Source: an uncultured Flavobacteriaceae bacterium | Lineage (GTDB): Bacteria > Bacteroidota > Bacteroidia > Flavobacteriales > Flavobacteriaceae | Direction of reading: 5' to 3' | Length of the DNA stretch: 64,000 bases | Assembly (NCBI GenBank): GCA_943789465.1 | Contig: CALSUF010000001.1 | Span: 372,001-436,000 of the forward strand | Shown here: in pieces, positions 34,740 to 44,244 of the stretch | How the letters are laid out: each line of letters begins with the position of its first letter | Numbering within the stretch: position 1 is the first letter of the stretch | Notes under the pieces: model-generated | What the model was told of the DNA's origin: nothing | Databases searched by the model: none | Seen by the model: only the letters and a program-made list of their open reading frames with translations | Made by a program: the position numbers and the translations under genes

Positions 34740-35728
34740 ACAAACTGATAGTCACCAAAAGTCGCTTCTACTGCATCAAACGCTGCAAAAACATCAGCAC
34801 TGTGATCACTGGTCACCATCCGAGTTCGGAATGGTTTAAAATCTGGAATGCCTTTAAAATAGTTGGTATAATGACGTCGGGTTTCTAAAACACCTAAAAC
34901 TTCGCCTTTCCAATCAATTGCCATTTGCAAATGACGTCGCGCAGCTTCCACCCGTTCCAACATACTAATAGGCCCCAAATGTTCTCCTGTTTGCATAAAG
35001 TGTTTCACTTGCTTAAAAAACCAAGGATTTCCAATTGTTGCACGTCCAATCATAGCACCATCTAGTCCATATTGATCCCGCATTTCAATAGCGCGTTCTG
35101 GGGTGTTCACATCGCCATTTCCAAAAACAGGAATGTGCATACGCGGATTGTTTTTAACCTCCGCAATCGGCCCCCAATCGGCAGCGCCTTTATACATCTG
35201 TGCACGTGTACGCCCATGTATAGAAATAGCTGCACAACCTACATCTTGCAACCGTTCAGCCACTTCCACAATCCGAATCGAATCGTGATCCCAGCCCAAG
35301 CGCGTTTTGACGGTAACAGGTAAATTGGTCCGCTTCACCATTTCGGCCGTCAGTTTTTCCATCAAACACACATCTTTTAAAATACCTGCCCCAGCCCCTT
35401 TGCTCACTACTTTTTTAACAGGACAACCAAAATTAATATCAATAATATCCGGATTGGATTTTTCAACAATATCAATGGCTTGTAACATACTGTCCAAATT
35501 GGCTCCAAAAATTTGAATTCCCACAGGACGTTCTTTTTCATAAATGTCCAATTTCATGGTACTTTTGACTGCATCACGAATGAGGCCTTCACTAGATATA
35601 AATTCGGTATAAACCACATCAGCACCTTGTTCCTTACACAAGGCACGAAAAGGAGGGTCGCTCACATCTTCCATGGGAGCAAGTAATAAAGGAAATTCGG
35701 GGAGTTCTATAGAACCAATTTTGACCAT
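34736..35728 (-). CDS. dusB: tRNA-dihydrouridine synthase
   Basis: Dus enzymes reduce uridines in tRNA using FMN. The 330-residue protein has the TIM-barrel signatures LLAPMEDVSDPPFRALC, INFGCPVKKVVSKGAGAG (catalytic Cys), VKTRLGWD, AISIHGRTRAQMYKG and MIGRATIGNPWFF. It is the last gene of the yicC-gmk-nadD-dusB string, three bases after nadD. Its 3' end overlaps the convergent permease gene by four bases, so no separate terminator is possible there. Confidence 0.94.
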   Translation of the reverse strand: MVKIGSIELPEFPLLLAPMEDVSDPPFRALCKEQGADVVYTEFISSEGLIRDAVKSTMKLDIYEKERPVGIQIFGANLDSMLQAIDIVEKSNPDIIDINFGCPVKKVVSKGAGAGILKDVCLMEKLTAEMVKRTNLPVTVKTRLGWDHDSIRIVEVAERLQDVGCAAISIHGRTRAQMYKGAADWGPIAEVKNNPRMHIPVFGNGDVNTPERAIEMRDQYGLDGAMIGRATIGNPWFFKQVKHFMQTGEHLGPISMLERVEAARRHLQMAIDWKGEVLGVLETRRHYTNYFKGIPDFKPFRTRMVTSDHSADVFAAFDAVEATFGDYQFV

Positions 35729-35731
35729 TTG

Positions 35732-36313
35732 TTATTTATAAAAATTCATTTCATCTAAATAGTCCCAAACTGCACTGGGCAGCATAGGTCGAATATTTTT
35801 ACCCGCTTTAATAGACTGACGAATAAAAGTAGAAGACAACTCCATTATGGGAGCATCTATTTTAGTTATGTTGGCATCTTTTTCTAAGAGTGCTATTTTT
35901 TTGGATTCGGTTAACTTTCTAGGATATACATAAATCGGATACCCTTTGATAATTACCGCTGCATTTTTCCATTTTGGTAAGGACTGTAAATTGTCCTCCC
36001 CCATAATAAGTGAAAAGCGGTGTTCAGGGTGTTTTTCTTCTAAATATGCCAACGTATGCACCGTATAATTCGGCTGCGACAAATTAAATTCAATAGCACT
36101 CGGCATTAGTTTTGGATACTGCTTTGTAGCTCGATAAACCATTTCTAAACGTTGATGATTGTCCAATAAGCTTTGCTTTTTTTTATGAGGACTTTGTGGC
36201 GTAACCACCAACCAAACTTGATCCAAATCAGAATGTTCCGCAATATGATTGGCAATCACAAGATGCCCAACATGGATGGGGTTGTAAGTTCCAAAAAAGA
36301 GTCCAATGCGCAT
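35732..36313 (-). CDS. nadD: Nicotinate-nucleotide adenylyltransferase
   Basis: NadD adenylates nicotinate mononucleotide in NAD synthesis. The 193-residue protein starts MRIGLFFGTYNPIHVGHLVIA (the GxFxPxHxGH nucleotide-binding site), has SLIMGEDNLQSLPKWK in the middle and ends with ISSTFIR-like LSSTFIRQSIKAG (the SxTxxR signature). It sits six bases after gmk in the operon. Confidence 0.95.
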   Translation of the reverse strand: MRIGLFFGTYNPIHVGHLVIANHIAEHSDLDQVWLVVTPQSPHKKKQSLLDNHQRLEMVYRATKQYPKLMPSAIEFNLSQPNYTVHTLAYLEEKHPEHRFSLIMGEDNLQSLPKWKNAAVIIKGYPIYVYPRKLTESKKIALLEKDANITKIDAPIMELSSTFIRQSIKAGKNIRPMLPSAVWDYLDEMNFYK

Positions 36314-36319
36314 TGATCC

Positions 36320-36901
36320 TTATTTAGTATAGTTAGCCACTTTATCGTAAGCTTCTTGTTGAGCCATTTCCAAAACGTCGTTTTCAATGATGCAGTCAAA
36401 TAAAGGAGCCGTAGCAAGTTCTGCAGAAGCTTTAGCAACCCTCATATTGATTTTATCTTGCGTTTCTGTTTGCCTTTTTTTGAGACGAATTTTTAGTTCA
36501 TCGATGCTTGGAGGTTTTACAAAAATTGCCAAGGTTTGTTCTGGAAATTTACGTTTAATTCGCAAGCCACCAGAAACATCTATATCAAAAATAACATGTT
36601 TTCCAAGAGCCCAAATACGTTCTACTTCAGACTTGAGTGTACCATAAAAATTATCTCTATAGACTTCTTCCCATTCCAGAAAATCATCTGACTTTATATG
36701 TTGCTTAAAAGCATCACTCGACAAAAAATAGTAATCTTTTGCGTCAACTTCAGTGCCTCTTTTTTCACGAGATGTTGCCGACACAGAAAATTCTAAATTC
36801 AATTCTTTTTGTGCCAACAAATGTCTTACAATTGTTGTTTTTCCTGATCCCGACGGTGCCGAGAATACAATCAGTTTTCCTTGTGTCATCTTAGAGGACA
36901 T
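36320..36901 (-). CDS. gmk: Guanylate kinase
   Basis: Guanylate kinase converts GMP to GDP. The 193-residue protein has the P-loop SAPSGSGKTTIVRHLL, SVSATSREKRGTEVDAKDYYFL (GMP binding), FLEWEEVYRDNFYGT and FDIDVSGGLRIKRKF, all standard. Its start overlaps the 3' end of yicC by 11 bases, and nadD follows six bases later, so the genes form one operon. Confidence 0.96.
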   Translation of the reverse strand: MSSKMTQGKLIVFSAPSGSGKTTIVRHLLAQKELNLEFSVSATSREKRGTEVDAKDYYFLSSDAFKQHIKSDDFLEWEEVYRDNFYGTLKSEVERIWALGKHVIFDIDVSGGLRIKRKFPEQTLAIFVKPPSIDELKIRLKKRQTETQDKINMRVAKASAELATAPLFDCIIENDVLEMAQQEAYDKVANYTK

Positions 36902-37748
36902 TGAGTAATTGTTCTTTAATTTTTTCTAATTCATCTTTCATTTGAACCACTAATTTTTGCATGGGCGCAAAATTAGCTTTGGATCCAATGGTGTTGATCT
37001 CTCGCCCAATCTCTTGAGAAATAAACCCTAATTTTTTACCGTTAGAATCCTTGGAATCTAAGGTTTTTATAAAGTATTCTAAATGATTTTGAAGTCGTAC
37101 TTTTTCTTCTGTAATATCAAATTTTTCGATATAATATACCAACTCTTGCTCAAAACGATTTTCGTCATACTTTTCTTTTAGTTCCGCAACCCCTTTATGT
37201 AAACGCTCTCTTACATTTGTGATGCGTTCAGGGTTTATTGCCAAGACTTGATTTAGTAAGTCTGAAATAATGGTAATTCGTTTTGTGAAATCAGCCTCCA
37301 ACACTCTTCCTTCTTCTAATCTGTAAAGTAAAATGTTTTCTAAGGCGTTATGAATTTCATTTTGAATATCAGCCCATTCCGATTCGTCAATATCATCACG
37401 TTCGGTACTAATTGCATCAGGCATTTTGATGGCCATTTGAAGGCGCTGCATTTCATCTCCTGTTGCCAATTCTTCCAATTGTGCCATGTATTTTTTCACG
37501 ACCGTAGGATTGACATTCGTGAACGTTTCTGCTCCTGTATTTTCAATAAACAGTGAAAAATCGACCTTACCTCTATTTAACTTAGAAGCAATAAGCTTTC
37601 GAAGGGTCAACTCTTTAGACCGATACATAGAAGGCATGCGCATGTTGAGGTCTAAGGATTTACTATTCAATGATTTTATTTCGATTGAAATGGTTTTGCT
37701 TGGCAATTGTAGTACGGACTTACCATAGCCCGTCATGGAATGTATCAT
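36891..37748 (-). CDS. YicC-family endoribonuclease-like protein
   Basis: The 285-residue protein opens MIHSMTGYGKS and ends KDELEKIKEQLLNVL, both hallmarks of the YicC family. Other matches are EIKSLNSKSLDLNMRMP and GKKLGFISQEIGREINTIGSKAN near the C terminus. E. coli YicC has been reported as an RNase; activity here is inferred from family only. It is the first gene of the yicC-gmk-nadD-dusB operon, overlaps gmk by 11 bases and is preceded by a promoter. Confidence 0.92.
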   Translation of the reverse strand: MIHSMTGYGKSVLQLPSKTISIEIKSLNSKSLDLNMRMPSMYRSKELTLRKLIASKLNRGKVDFSLFIENTGAETFTNVNPTVVKKYMAQLEELATGDEMQRLQMAIKMPDAISTERDDIDESEWADIQNEIHNALENILLYRLEEGRVLEADFTKRITIISDLLNQVLAINPERITNVRERLHKGVAELKEKYDENRFEQELVYYIEKFDITEEKVRLQNHLEYFIKTLDSKDSNGKKLGFISQEIGREINTIGSKANFAPMQKLVVQMKDELEKIKEQLLNVL

Positions 37749-37771
37749 CGTTTGCTATTAAAAACTTTTTT

Positions 37772-37803
37772 CAAAGATACTGAAAACCAATAAGTATACC
37801 CAA
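37772..37803 (-). promoter_or_regulatory. Promoter of yicC-gmk-nadD-dusB operon
   Basis: On the minus strand TTG (37803-37801) is followed after 21 bases by TATCTTTG (37779-37772), matching the Bacteroidota -33/-7 pattern. The -7 element lies 23 bases upstream of the yicC ATG. Confidence 0.6.
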
Positions 37804-37892
37804 GTTGAATTTCAACTCTTCCACAGAGTGCAGATGCGTGTGTTTATTTTTTTTGTACATTGTTACCGACTTAACTTAAACCCTAACATATT

Positions 37893-38336
37893 ATGGAAAA
37901 TTTTTCAATGAATTGGTTGGCAATACTTGTGTCAGCCTTGATCCCTTTAATTATTGGAGCAATCTGGTACCATCCCAAGGTATTTGGAACCGCATGGATG
38001 CATGCGATAGGAATCACGGAAGACAAAATTAAAAGTATGTCACCTGCAAAGGCTTACATTGCTGCCATACTGCTATCGGTAGTTCTGTCATTTTACTTGT
38101 ATCTTAATGTTATGACAGGTGGACCAGACGAGATGCGTCATGGTCAAGAACTATTTATGACGTTTAAACATGGTGCTGCACATGGCGCTTTTCTAGGAAT
38201 CTTTGTAGCATTTCCAGTACTTGCTACCAATGCTATTTTTGAAATGAAATCTGCTAAATATATTTTTATAAACGTATTTTATTGGATAGTGTCATTAGCA
38301 CTTATGGGCGGTGTGCTAAATGGTTGGCCAGTATAA
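37893..38336 (+). CDS. DUF1761-family membrane protein
   Basis: The 147-residue protein has four predicted membrane helices. It matches DUF1761 through the N-terminal WLAILVSALIPLIIGAIWYHPKVFGTAWM and the HGAAHGAFLGIFVAFPVLATNAIFE segment. The function of the family is unknown. It stands alone, with a bidirectional terminator just downstream. Confidence 0.8.
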   Translation: MENFSMNWLAILVSALIPLIIGAIWYHPKVFGTAWMHAIGITEDKIKSMSPAKAYIAAILLSVVLSFYLYLNVMTGGPDEMRHGQELFMTFKHGAAHGAFLGIFVAFPVLATNAIFEMKSAKYIFINVFYWIVSLALMGGVLNGWPV

Positions 38337-38350
38337 GTCTGTAACAAATA

Positions 38351-38375
38351 AAAAAAAGGCTACGGCCTTTTTTTT
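38351..38375. terminator. Bidirectional terminator between DUF1761 and acetyltransferase genes
   Basis: AAAAAAAGGC and GCCTTTTTTT form a 10-bp stem with a TACG loop. The A and T tracts serve both the plus-strand gene ending at 38336 and the minus-strand gene ending at 38374, whose stop touches the hairpin. Confidence 0.7.
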
Positions 38376-39513
38376 ATTTAAAAGGTGAATGTTGCCTAAA
38401 TTCTTTAACTTTAATACGTTTGAAAAACGGCTTAATTAATGAATTTAAGAACGGGTTTTTATGCTTTATATAACAACTCAGTTCTGAAGGATTGGCACCA
38501 ATAGTGGTTTTTATTTCAGAAGCTGTTCGACCTAAATTGATAGAGGAAACTTGTTTTTCTATCCCAAGTCTTACATAATCGTTCAAAATACGAGGATAGA
38601 TGGCGTGGGATTTATTTAATTCATAATCTAAGCCAATAAAATGGGCGTCCAATGTGTTTTTATTGACAAGGGCTGTCAAAAACCCAACGAGCTTGTCTTC
38701 TAGGAAATAAGCTTTCACGATGAAATTGTCTTTAAATGTTGCCCGTAAATGGATGTACGTATTTAGGTTTAAAACTTGCGCATTAAAATTGGCATTGGCA
38801 ATAGTGTTTTGGTACAAGGCTTGCAGTTCATCTTTGTAAGTTTCAAAATCATGCTCCGTAAACAAGCGTGTATCTAAAGTACTACTAGTTGAGTCGGCCT
38901 TATTCGCTTTAACTCGATATTTAGATTTTAATACATTTTTATAATCTTCAAACGATTTCCATTCTGGCTGTAGTTGAATGATCATATTGGGCTCTACCTT
39001 GATTTCACTATACCCAAAATTTAAAAATTGGCGCGTGTTCTTTAGAGATTCTCCTTTAAAATCTTTTATAAAAATAGCATGAAGCAGTTTTGTGTTTGCT
39101 GCAACGGCATCTAAAGCAGTGCCGATTTGAGTCATAATTTCGTTTTTTGAAATGCCACCCGAGCTGTTAATTCCATGTTCGCCACTAAGAAATATATTTC
39201 CACAAAACATGATTTTTATATGTTCATTACAAAAAAAAAGACTTAAAAATTTTCTAACAAATGGGGCAACTTTTATGTTTTTTAAAGTGCCTTCAACACT
39301 TAAATTTATAACTTGTACCAAGGCAAGGGCTATCGTGTTTTTTTTGGCATTCGATATGGTAATGTATTTGAATTCAATTTGAGGATTTGAAAGTTCAAAA
39401 GCCTTTAGGAATGGTTTTGAAAAATAGACGCTTTTATCAGGGTTCACCTCTTCAAAAATATCGGAGTCGATAAGTTCGATGGAAGGGTATAAGGTGGTGA
39501 TAAAAGAACTCAT
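38374..39513 (-). CDS. GNAT/BioF2-like acyltransferase, unknown substrate
   Basis: The 379-residue cytoplasmic protein resembles the FemAB/BioF2-type GNAT fold in its second half: SFEDYKNVLKSKYRVKANKA, then VKAYFLEDKLVGFLTALVN and SINLGRTASEIKTTIGA. The first half is less conserved. It overlaps the EamA transporter gene by four bases, which indicates coupling. The acceptor is unknown; peptidyl or sugar acylation is possible. Confidence 0.6.
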   Translation of the reverse strand: MSSFITTLYPSIELIDSDIFEEVNPDKSVYFSKPFLKAFELSNPQIEFKYITISNAKKNTIALALVQVINLSVEGTLKNIKVAPFVRKFLSLFFCNEHIKIMFCGNIFLSGEHGINSSGGISKNEIMTQIGTALDAVAANTKLLHAIFIKDFKGESLKNTRQFLNFGYSEIKVEPNMIIQLQPEWKSFEDYKNVLKSKYRVKANKADSTSSTLDTRLFTEHDFETYKDELQALYQNTIANANFNAQVLNLNTYIHLRATFKDNFIVKAYFLEDKLVGFLTALVNKNTLDAHFIGLDYELNKSHAIYPRILNDYVRLGIEKQVSSINLGRTASEIKTTIGANPSELSCYIKHKNPFLNSLIKPFFKRIKVKEFRQHSPFK

Positions 39514-40409
39514 TTTGTTACTTGAAGGTTCGGGTTTTTAGAAACCAAATATACACCTAAAAATATTAAAGCAGCCGCCAGAACTTTCACAGTGTTCAGG
39601 CTATCACTCCCCATCATAATGGCAAAAACACCTGCAAAAATAGGCTGTATATACACAAATGTACTAACGGTTGTGGCACTCAACTTTCGTAAGGCGAGCG
39701 GATTTAATAGATAGGTAGCAAAGGTAGCGCAAACCACTACGAACAAAATTGAAAACCAAACGTAAGGTGTGAAACTACTCCAGTTGACGGCGACAAGTTC
39801 GTTGTATCCAAAAGGAAGCACAAAAAAGGTTCCAAATAAAAACAACCATTTAATGAAGGTGTACGGATGGTATTTGTTGGTTAATTTTTTTATTAAGATA
39901 AGGTAATAACTGTAGGAGGCGGCATTGACAAGAACCAAAAAATTACCTAATAAGACATTGTCTCCAGAGCTGGACGAACGGTTATATACACTTAAAATTA
40001 AAGCTCCTAAAAGTCCTGCTAAAATCCCTAAAATCTTAATTTTTGTAATTTTTTCTCCTAAAATAATGACAGATAACACCAACACAATAATTGGGGTAGT
40101 AACCATGATTACAGATCCATTGATAGGTGTAGTGAATTGTAGCCCTTTGAAAAACGCGAGCATATTTAGTGCAACACCAAAAAAGGCGGCAATTACAAAT
40201 TTAATATAATCTTTTCGGTCTATTTTTTCCTTAGGCGCCCAAACACTAAATATCCAAAACAGAATGGCTGCAAAGCTTACTCTAAACAAAATAAAGCCGT
40301 AGGGTTGGATATACCCGCCGTCTATAACATCGTTAGCAAAGGTAAAAGTGACGCCATAAAAAAGCTGTACCAATACAAGCGCAAAGAGCGCGAACTTGTT
40401 ATTTTTCAT
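39510..40409 (-). CDS. EamA/DMT-family transporter
   Basis: The 299-residue protein has about ten predicted transmembrane helices in two EamA repeats (about 8-140 and 150-290). Typical motifs are FLILFRVSFAAILFW-like GFILFRVSFAAILFW, ALNMLAFFKGLQFTTP and VYIQPIFAGVFAIMMGSD. It likely exports a small metabolite; the substrate is unknown. The start overlaps the ArsC-like gene by 11 bases and the 3' end overlaps the acyltransferase gene by four. Confidence 0.85.
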   Translation of the reverse strand: MKNNKFALFALVLVQLFYGVTFTFANDVIDGGYIQPYGFILFRVSFAAILFWIFSVWAPKEKIDRKDYIKFVIAAFFGVALNMLAFFKGLQFTTPINGSVIMVTTPIIVLVLSVIILGEKITKIKILGILAGLLGALILSVYNRSSSSGDNVLLGNFLVLVNAASYSYYLILIKKLTNKYHPYTFIKWLFLFGTFFVLPFGYNELVAVNWSSFTPYVWFSILFVVVCATFATYLLNPLALRKLSATTVSTFVYIQPIFAGVFAIMMGSDSLNTVKVLAAALIFLGVYLVSKNPNLQVTK

Positions 40410-40758
40410 CCAACAGTGCCGTTTTTGCGGAGTTTATTACTTTGGGACTGTTTCCTATAAATATCGTATCATTTACAACAAGAACGGGTCTTTTTAGGAA
40501 TGTGTAATGTTCTAAAATATAATTTTTATAATCAGTTTCGTTTAGTGTTTTTTCTTTTAAACCTAACTCTTTGTAAAGCTTAGCATGCTTGCTAAAAAGC
40601 GCTTCATAACTGCCAGATAGGGTTTTTAATTGTTCTAATTCTTCCAAATCAATAGGAATTTTCTTGATATCCTGCATCTCAAAATCTGTACTGAGGTTCA
40701 AGAAATTTAGAATTCGTTTGCAGGTATTACAGGTACTCAAAAAATAGAATTTTTTCAT
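40399..40758 (-). CDS. ArsC/Spx-family thioredoxin-fold protein
   Basis: The 119-residue protein has the ArsC-like opening KKFYFLSTCNTCKRILNFL with a CxxC pair, then the conserved KKIPIDLEELEQL and FLKRPVLVVNDTIFIGNSP. The family covers arsenate reductases and Spx regulators; which applies here cannot be told. It is the first gene of a three-gene unit with the EamA and acyltransferase genes, and it diverges from the DinB gene. Confidence 0.8.
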   Translation of the reverse strand: MKKFYFLSTCNTCKRILNFLNLSTDFEMQDIKKIPIDLEELEQLKTLSGSYEALFSKHAKLYKELGLKEKTLNETDYKNYILEHYTFLKRPVLVVNDTIFIGNSPKVINSAKTALLDEK

Positions 40759-40826
40759 GGGATTCTTTTCTTATTTTTACAAAGAAAATCATTTCTTTAA
40801 TAAGAATTAAATAATCTTGTAATATT

Positions 40827-41282
40827 ATGAACTGGAACCACCTCGTTACCTTACAAAACAGAACACTTCTATTGAAATTTCTTGAAAAATTTTCTTTACA
40901 ACAACTCAATACGGTTCCTAAAGGATATCGAAACTCTATCTTTTGGAACGTTGCCCACACTATTGTGACTCAGCAGTTGCTTGTTTATGGACTGTCAAAC
41001 CAACCCATTTTAGTTGATTCGGAGTTCGTAAAAACTTACAGGAAAGATTCTAAAACTGTTCACGAAGCTACAGAGACAGAGCTGGCACTTGTCAAAACCC
41101 TTTTGTTCTCAACAATTGAGCAAACCAAAATAGACTATGATAATGGGGTGTTTAAAAATTATACTCCCTACACAACTTCTTTAAACGTGACCTTGAGCAC
41201 TATTGACGAAGCAATTAGTTTTAACACACTTCACGAGGGCATTCATCTTGGATATATTTTAGCAATGAAAAACAGTTTATAA
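40827..41282 (+). CDS. DinB-family protein
   Basis: The 151-residue protein has the four-helix DinB fold. The likely metal ligands are histidines in FWNVAHTIVTQQ (near residue 44) and LHEGIHLGYI (near 137-141). The family includes thiol transferases and damage-induced proteins of unknown role. It stands alone. The only other content of the following 290-base gap is a possible remnant and the gdhA promoter. Confidence 0.75.
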   Translation: MNWNHLVTLQNRTLLLKFLEKFSLQQLNTVPKGYRNSIFWNVAHTIVTQQLLVYGLSNQPILVDSEFVKTYRKDSKTVHEATETELALVKTLLFSTIEQTKIDYDNGVFKNYTPYTTSLNVTLSTIDEAISFNTLHEGIHLGYILAMKNSL

Positions 41283-41407
41283 ATCTAATTTTATTTAATT
41301 ATGGTGCTGCTGTTTTAGTAAAACTTCTCGAAAGTAATGGGTTTTTGACTGCTAAGTGTTTTGTGGATGATTTAAAACGGGTGATAAACTCACGTTTTAT
41401 GCAATGA
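41283..41407 (+). pseudogene. Possible gene remnant (about 40 codons)
   Basis: A start-less frame reads NYGAAVLVKLLESNGFL, then TAKCFVDDLKRVINSRFMQ and a TGA at 41405. It looks protein-like, with alternating helix-forming residues, but is short and has no start. It could be the 3' end of a lost gene or chance. It occupies the first half of the 41283-41573 gap. Confidence 0.22.
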
Positions 41408-41523
41408 ATTAAATATTTCATTAAATAATTCCTATTAAAATGTCATATTACGAATTTATTTATTAATTATCGCCTTCAAATTATCATATACAAAAAAATA
41501 GAGCATTATTTTTAAAGATATTA

Positions 41524-41531
41524 TATATTTG
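41524..41531 (+). promoter_or_regulatory. Promoter -7 element for gdhA
   Basis: TATATTTG matches TAnnTTTG and lies 42 bases before the gdhA ATG. No TTTG at the expected -33 distance is seen. Confidence 0.45.
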
Positions 41532-41573
41532 TACCGTACAGTATTTAAAATTTAATACCCCTAACACTTTGAT

Positions 41574-42920
41574 ATGGAAGATAAAATTAAAGGCTTTTTA
41601 GACTTAGTAAAAGAAAGAAATGGGCATGAAGCTGAATTTATTCAAGCGGTAGAAGAGGTTGCCGAAACAGTGATTCCTTATATTGTTAAACACGATATTT
41701 ATCACGGAAAAAACATTTTATTAAGGATGGTTGAACCTGAACGTGCCGTTACTTTTAGAGTTAATTGGGTAGATGATAAAGGTGAAATTCAAGTGAATAG
41801 AGGGTATCGAGTTCAAATGAATTCTGCAATTGGTCCTTACAAAGGAGGACTTCGATTCCATCCGACGGTTACCATGAGTGTTTTAAAGTTTTTAGCTTTT
41901 GAACAAGTCTTTAAAAACAGCTTAACAACCCTTCCAATGGGTGGTGGAAAAGGCGGAAGTGATTTTGATCCGAAAGGAAAGAGCGATAATGAAATTATGC
42001 GATTTTGCCATGCTTTTATGAGTGAATTGTTTCGTCATATTGGCTCTAATACGGATATCCCAGCAGGTGATATTGGTGTAGGAGGTCGTGAAATAGGATT
42101 CCTTTTTGGGATGTATAAAAAACTTAGAAATGAATTTACGGGAGTGCTAACCGGCAAAGGAATGACATGGGGTGGTTCGCTGATCCGTCCTGAAGCTACT
42201 GGATATGGAAACGTCTATTTTGCCGATAAAATGTTGCAAACCAAAGGCGATAGTTTTAAAGGAAAAACAGTTGTAATATCTGGTTCTGGAAATGTAGCAC
42301 AATACGCTGCCGAAAAAACAATTCATTTAGGAGGAAAAGTAATTACATTATCAGATTCTTCAGGTTATATCCTAGATCATGAGGGGATTGATCACGATAA
42401 ACTTGGGTTTATAATGACGCTTAAAAACATCAAACGAGGGCGAATAAGTGAATATGTTAAAACGTATCCCAATGCTAAATATGTGGCTAACAAAACCCCT
42501 TGGGAAGTTAAATGTGATATTGCATTGCCATGTGCGACTCAAAATGAATTAAACGAAGATGATGCAGAAGCATTATTGAAAAATGGTTGTATTTGTGTGA
42601 GTGAAGGCGCCAATATGCCTTCGACAAAAGAAGCAATCGCCAAATTTCATGAAGCAAAAATTTTATTTGCACCTGGAAAAGCATCCAATGCAGGTGGTGT
42701 TGCTACTTCTGGATTGGAAATGACACAAAATTCTTTACGTTACAATTGGTCAAGAGCTGAAGTGGATGAAAAGCTAAAAGATATCATGTCCAATATTCAT
42801 GATGCATGTATAGAATACGGAAAAGATGAACAAACAGGATATATTGATTATGTTAAAGGCGCCAATATTGCAGGCTTTGTAAAAGTAGCTGATGCAATGC
42901 TCGCACAAGGCGTGGTGTAA
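41574..42920 (+). CDS. gdhA: NADP-type glutamate dehydrogenase
   Basis: The enzyme interconverts glutamate with 2-oxoglutarate and ammonia. The 448-residue protein is the hexameric bacterial type: GYRVQMNSAIGPYKGGLRFH, LTTLPMGGGKGGSDFDPKGK (catalytic lysine), DIPAGDIGVGGREIGFLFG and the nucleotide-binding VVISGSGNVAQYAAEK. Length and motifs fit the NADP-linked, ammonia-assimilating form. It has its own promoter and a strong terminator. Confidence 0.96.
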   Translation: MEDKIKGFLDLVKERNGHEAEFIQAVEEVAETVIPYIVKHDIYHGKNILLRMVEPERAVTFRVNWVDDKGEIQVNRGYRVQMNSAIGPYKGGLRFHPTVTMSVLKFLAFEQVFKNSLTTLPMGGGKGGSDFDPKGKSDNEIMRFCHAFMSELFRHIGSNTDIPAGDIGVGGREIGFLFGMYKKLRNEFTGVLTGKGMTWGGSLIRPEATGYGNVYFADKMLQTKGDSFKGKTVVISGSGNVAQYAAEKTIHLGGKVITLSDSSGYILDHEGIDHDKLGFIMTLKNIKRGRISEYVKTYPNAKYVANKTPWEVKCDIALPCATQNELNEDDAEALLKNGCICVSEGANMPSTKEAIAKFHEAKILFAPGKASNAGGVATSGLEMTQNSLRYNWSRAEVDEKLKDIMSNIHDACIEYGKDEQTGYIDYVKGANIAGFVKVADAMLAQGVV

Positions 42921-42939
42921 TAACTACCAAACCTACTTT

Positions 42940-42973
42940 AAAAAAGCTTTCATGAATTTGAAAGCTTTTTTTG
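42940..42973 (+). terminator. Terminator after gdhA
   Basis: AAAAAAGCTTTCA pairs perfectly with TGAAAGCTTTTTT (13 bp) around a TGAATT loop, and the T tract extends beyond the stem. It starts 20 bases after the gdhA stop. Confidence 0.85.
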
Positions 42974-43099
42974 TTTATGTACAATAATGAGTTCATTTCT
43001 CGTTTGTAATAAATATATTTGTATTACAGATTGCATACAGATCAATTAATTTCTATGCATAGTAATCAGGGAAGTTTTCATACATAAAACACGTGAGAG

Positions 43100-44134
43100 T
43101 TGAATAGGGTTAATATTAATAATTTTGATTTCTTAAGAGTTGTTTTTGCTTTTACAGTAGCATTTGCACATCTAATTGAATTGAGTGATCTTGAAATTCT
43201 TAAACCTTTTAAGATATATTTTAATACACGTTTAGCAATAGATGGGTTTTTTATTGTAAGCGGATTTTTGATTGCAAAAAGTTTTGAAAACAGCACTACT
43301 ATAAAAGAGTATATTATTAGAAGAGCGAAACGAATTATCCCTGCCTACTTTGTTGTCATTCTAGCTTCAGCTGTTCTTTTTAGTTTTATTTCAACAAGTT
43401 CCTTATACGATTATTTTTCTAATATTCAATTTTGGAAATACCTTACAGCCAACTTATCATTTCAAAATTATTTAGAACCCTGCCTGCCAGGAGTGTTCGA
43501 AACAAATATGTTTTGTGCTGTTAATGGCGCCTTATGGACCATTAAGTTGGAAGAAGCTTTTTATCTTTTAGTCCCTGTATTTTATTGGTTAGTCAGGGTT
43601 AAAAAATTAAATTTTTATGTACTAGTCTTTACTGTATATCTTTTATCAGTTTCCTATTATATGTATTTTCTTTCTATAGATAATTATAGAATTGCAAAAC
43701 AACTTCCAGGAGCTTTAGCCTTTTTTGCAACTGGAATTGTGTTTTACAAAAACTTTTCAACATTACATAAATGGAAAGATTATATAATTATCCCTTGCTT
43801 AATTTTATTTGTTTTAGAACACTATGTTTTAAAAACACAATTACTTAAACCAATTACATTTGGATTCATGGTGTTTTATGTTGCTTATAGTTTTAGGTTT
43901 TTAAATAATTTCGGTAAGTATGGGGATTTTACCTACGGGATTTATATTTACCATTTTCCCTTAATCCAATTATTTGTCTACTTAGGCTTATTTAATAAAT
44001 TTCCTCCTTTTATTATTTGTGCACTCGTTTTGATGCTTACATTACTATTGGCTATCTTGTCGTGGTATTTTATTGAAACCCCCTATTTGTCAAAAAGCAG
44101 AAGACTCCGGCAAAAGAAACTATTGACAAGATAA
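43100..44134 (+). CDS. OafA-type acyltransferase
   Basis: The 344-residue integral membrane protein belongs to the acyltransferase-3 family that O-acetylates polysaccharides. FDFLRVVFAFTVAFAH is the typical opening; GFFIVSGFLIAKSFENS, YIIRRAKRIIPAYFVV and LWTIKLEEAFYLLVPVFYW are conserved core segments. About ten membrane helices are predicted. A stop codon lies just upstream in frame, so the TTG at 43100 is the only standard start. A TATATTTG at 43014-43021 may be its promoter. Confidence 0.82.
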   Translation: MNRVNINNFDFLRVVFAFTVAFAHLIELSDLEILKPFKIYFNTRLAIDGFFIVSGFLIAKSFENSTTIKEYIIRRAKRIIPAYFVVILASAVLFSFISTSSLYDYFSNIQFWKYLTANLSFQNYLEPCLPGVFETNMFCAVNGALWTIKLEEAFYLLVPVFYWLVRVKKLNFYVLVFTVYLLSVSYYMYFLSIDNYRIAKQLPGALAFFATGIVFYKNFSTLHKWKDYIIIPCLILFVLEHYVLKTQLLKPITFGFMVFYVAYSFRFLNNFGKYGDFTYGIYIYHFPLIQLFVYLGLFNKFPPFIICALVLMLTLLLAILSWYFIETPYLSKSRRLRQKKLLTR

Positions 44135-44244
44135 GATTTATACAAAAAACACGTTTCTATTTATAGACATATATGCCATGAAGAATAAAGATTTTAAGCA
44201 ATTAGTATTTGATATAAATGTATTTGAAAACTTTAAAACGATGT

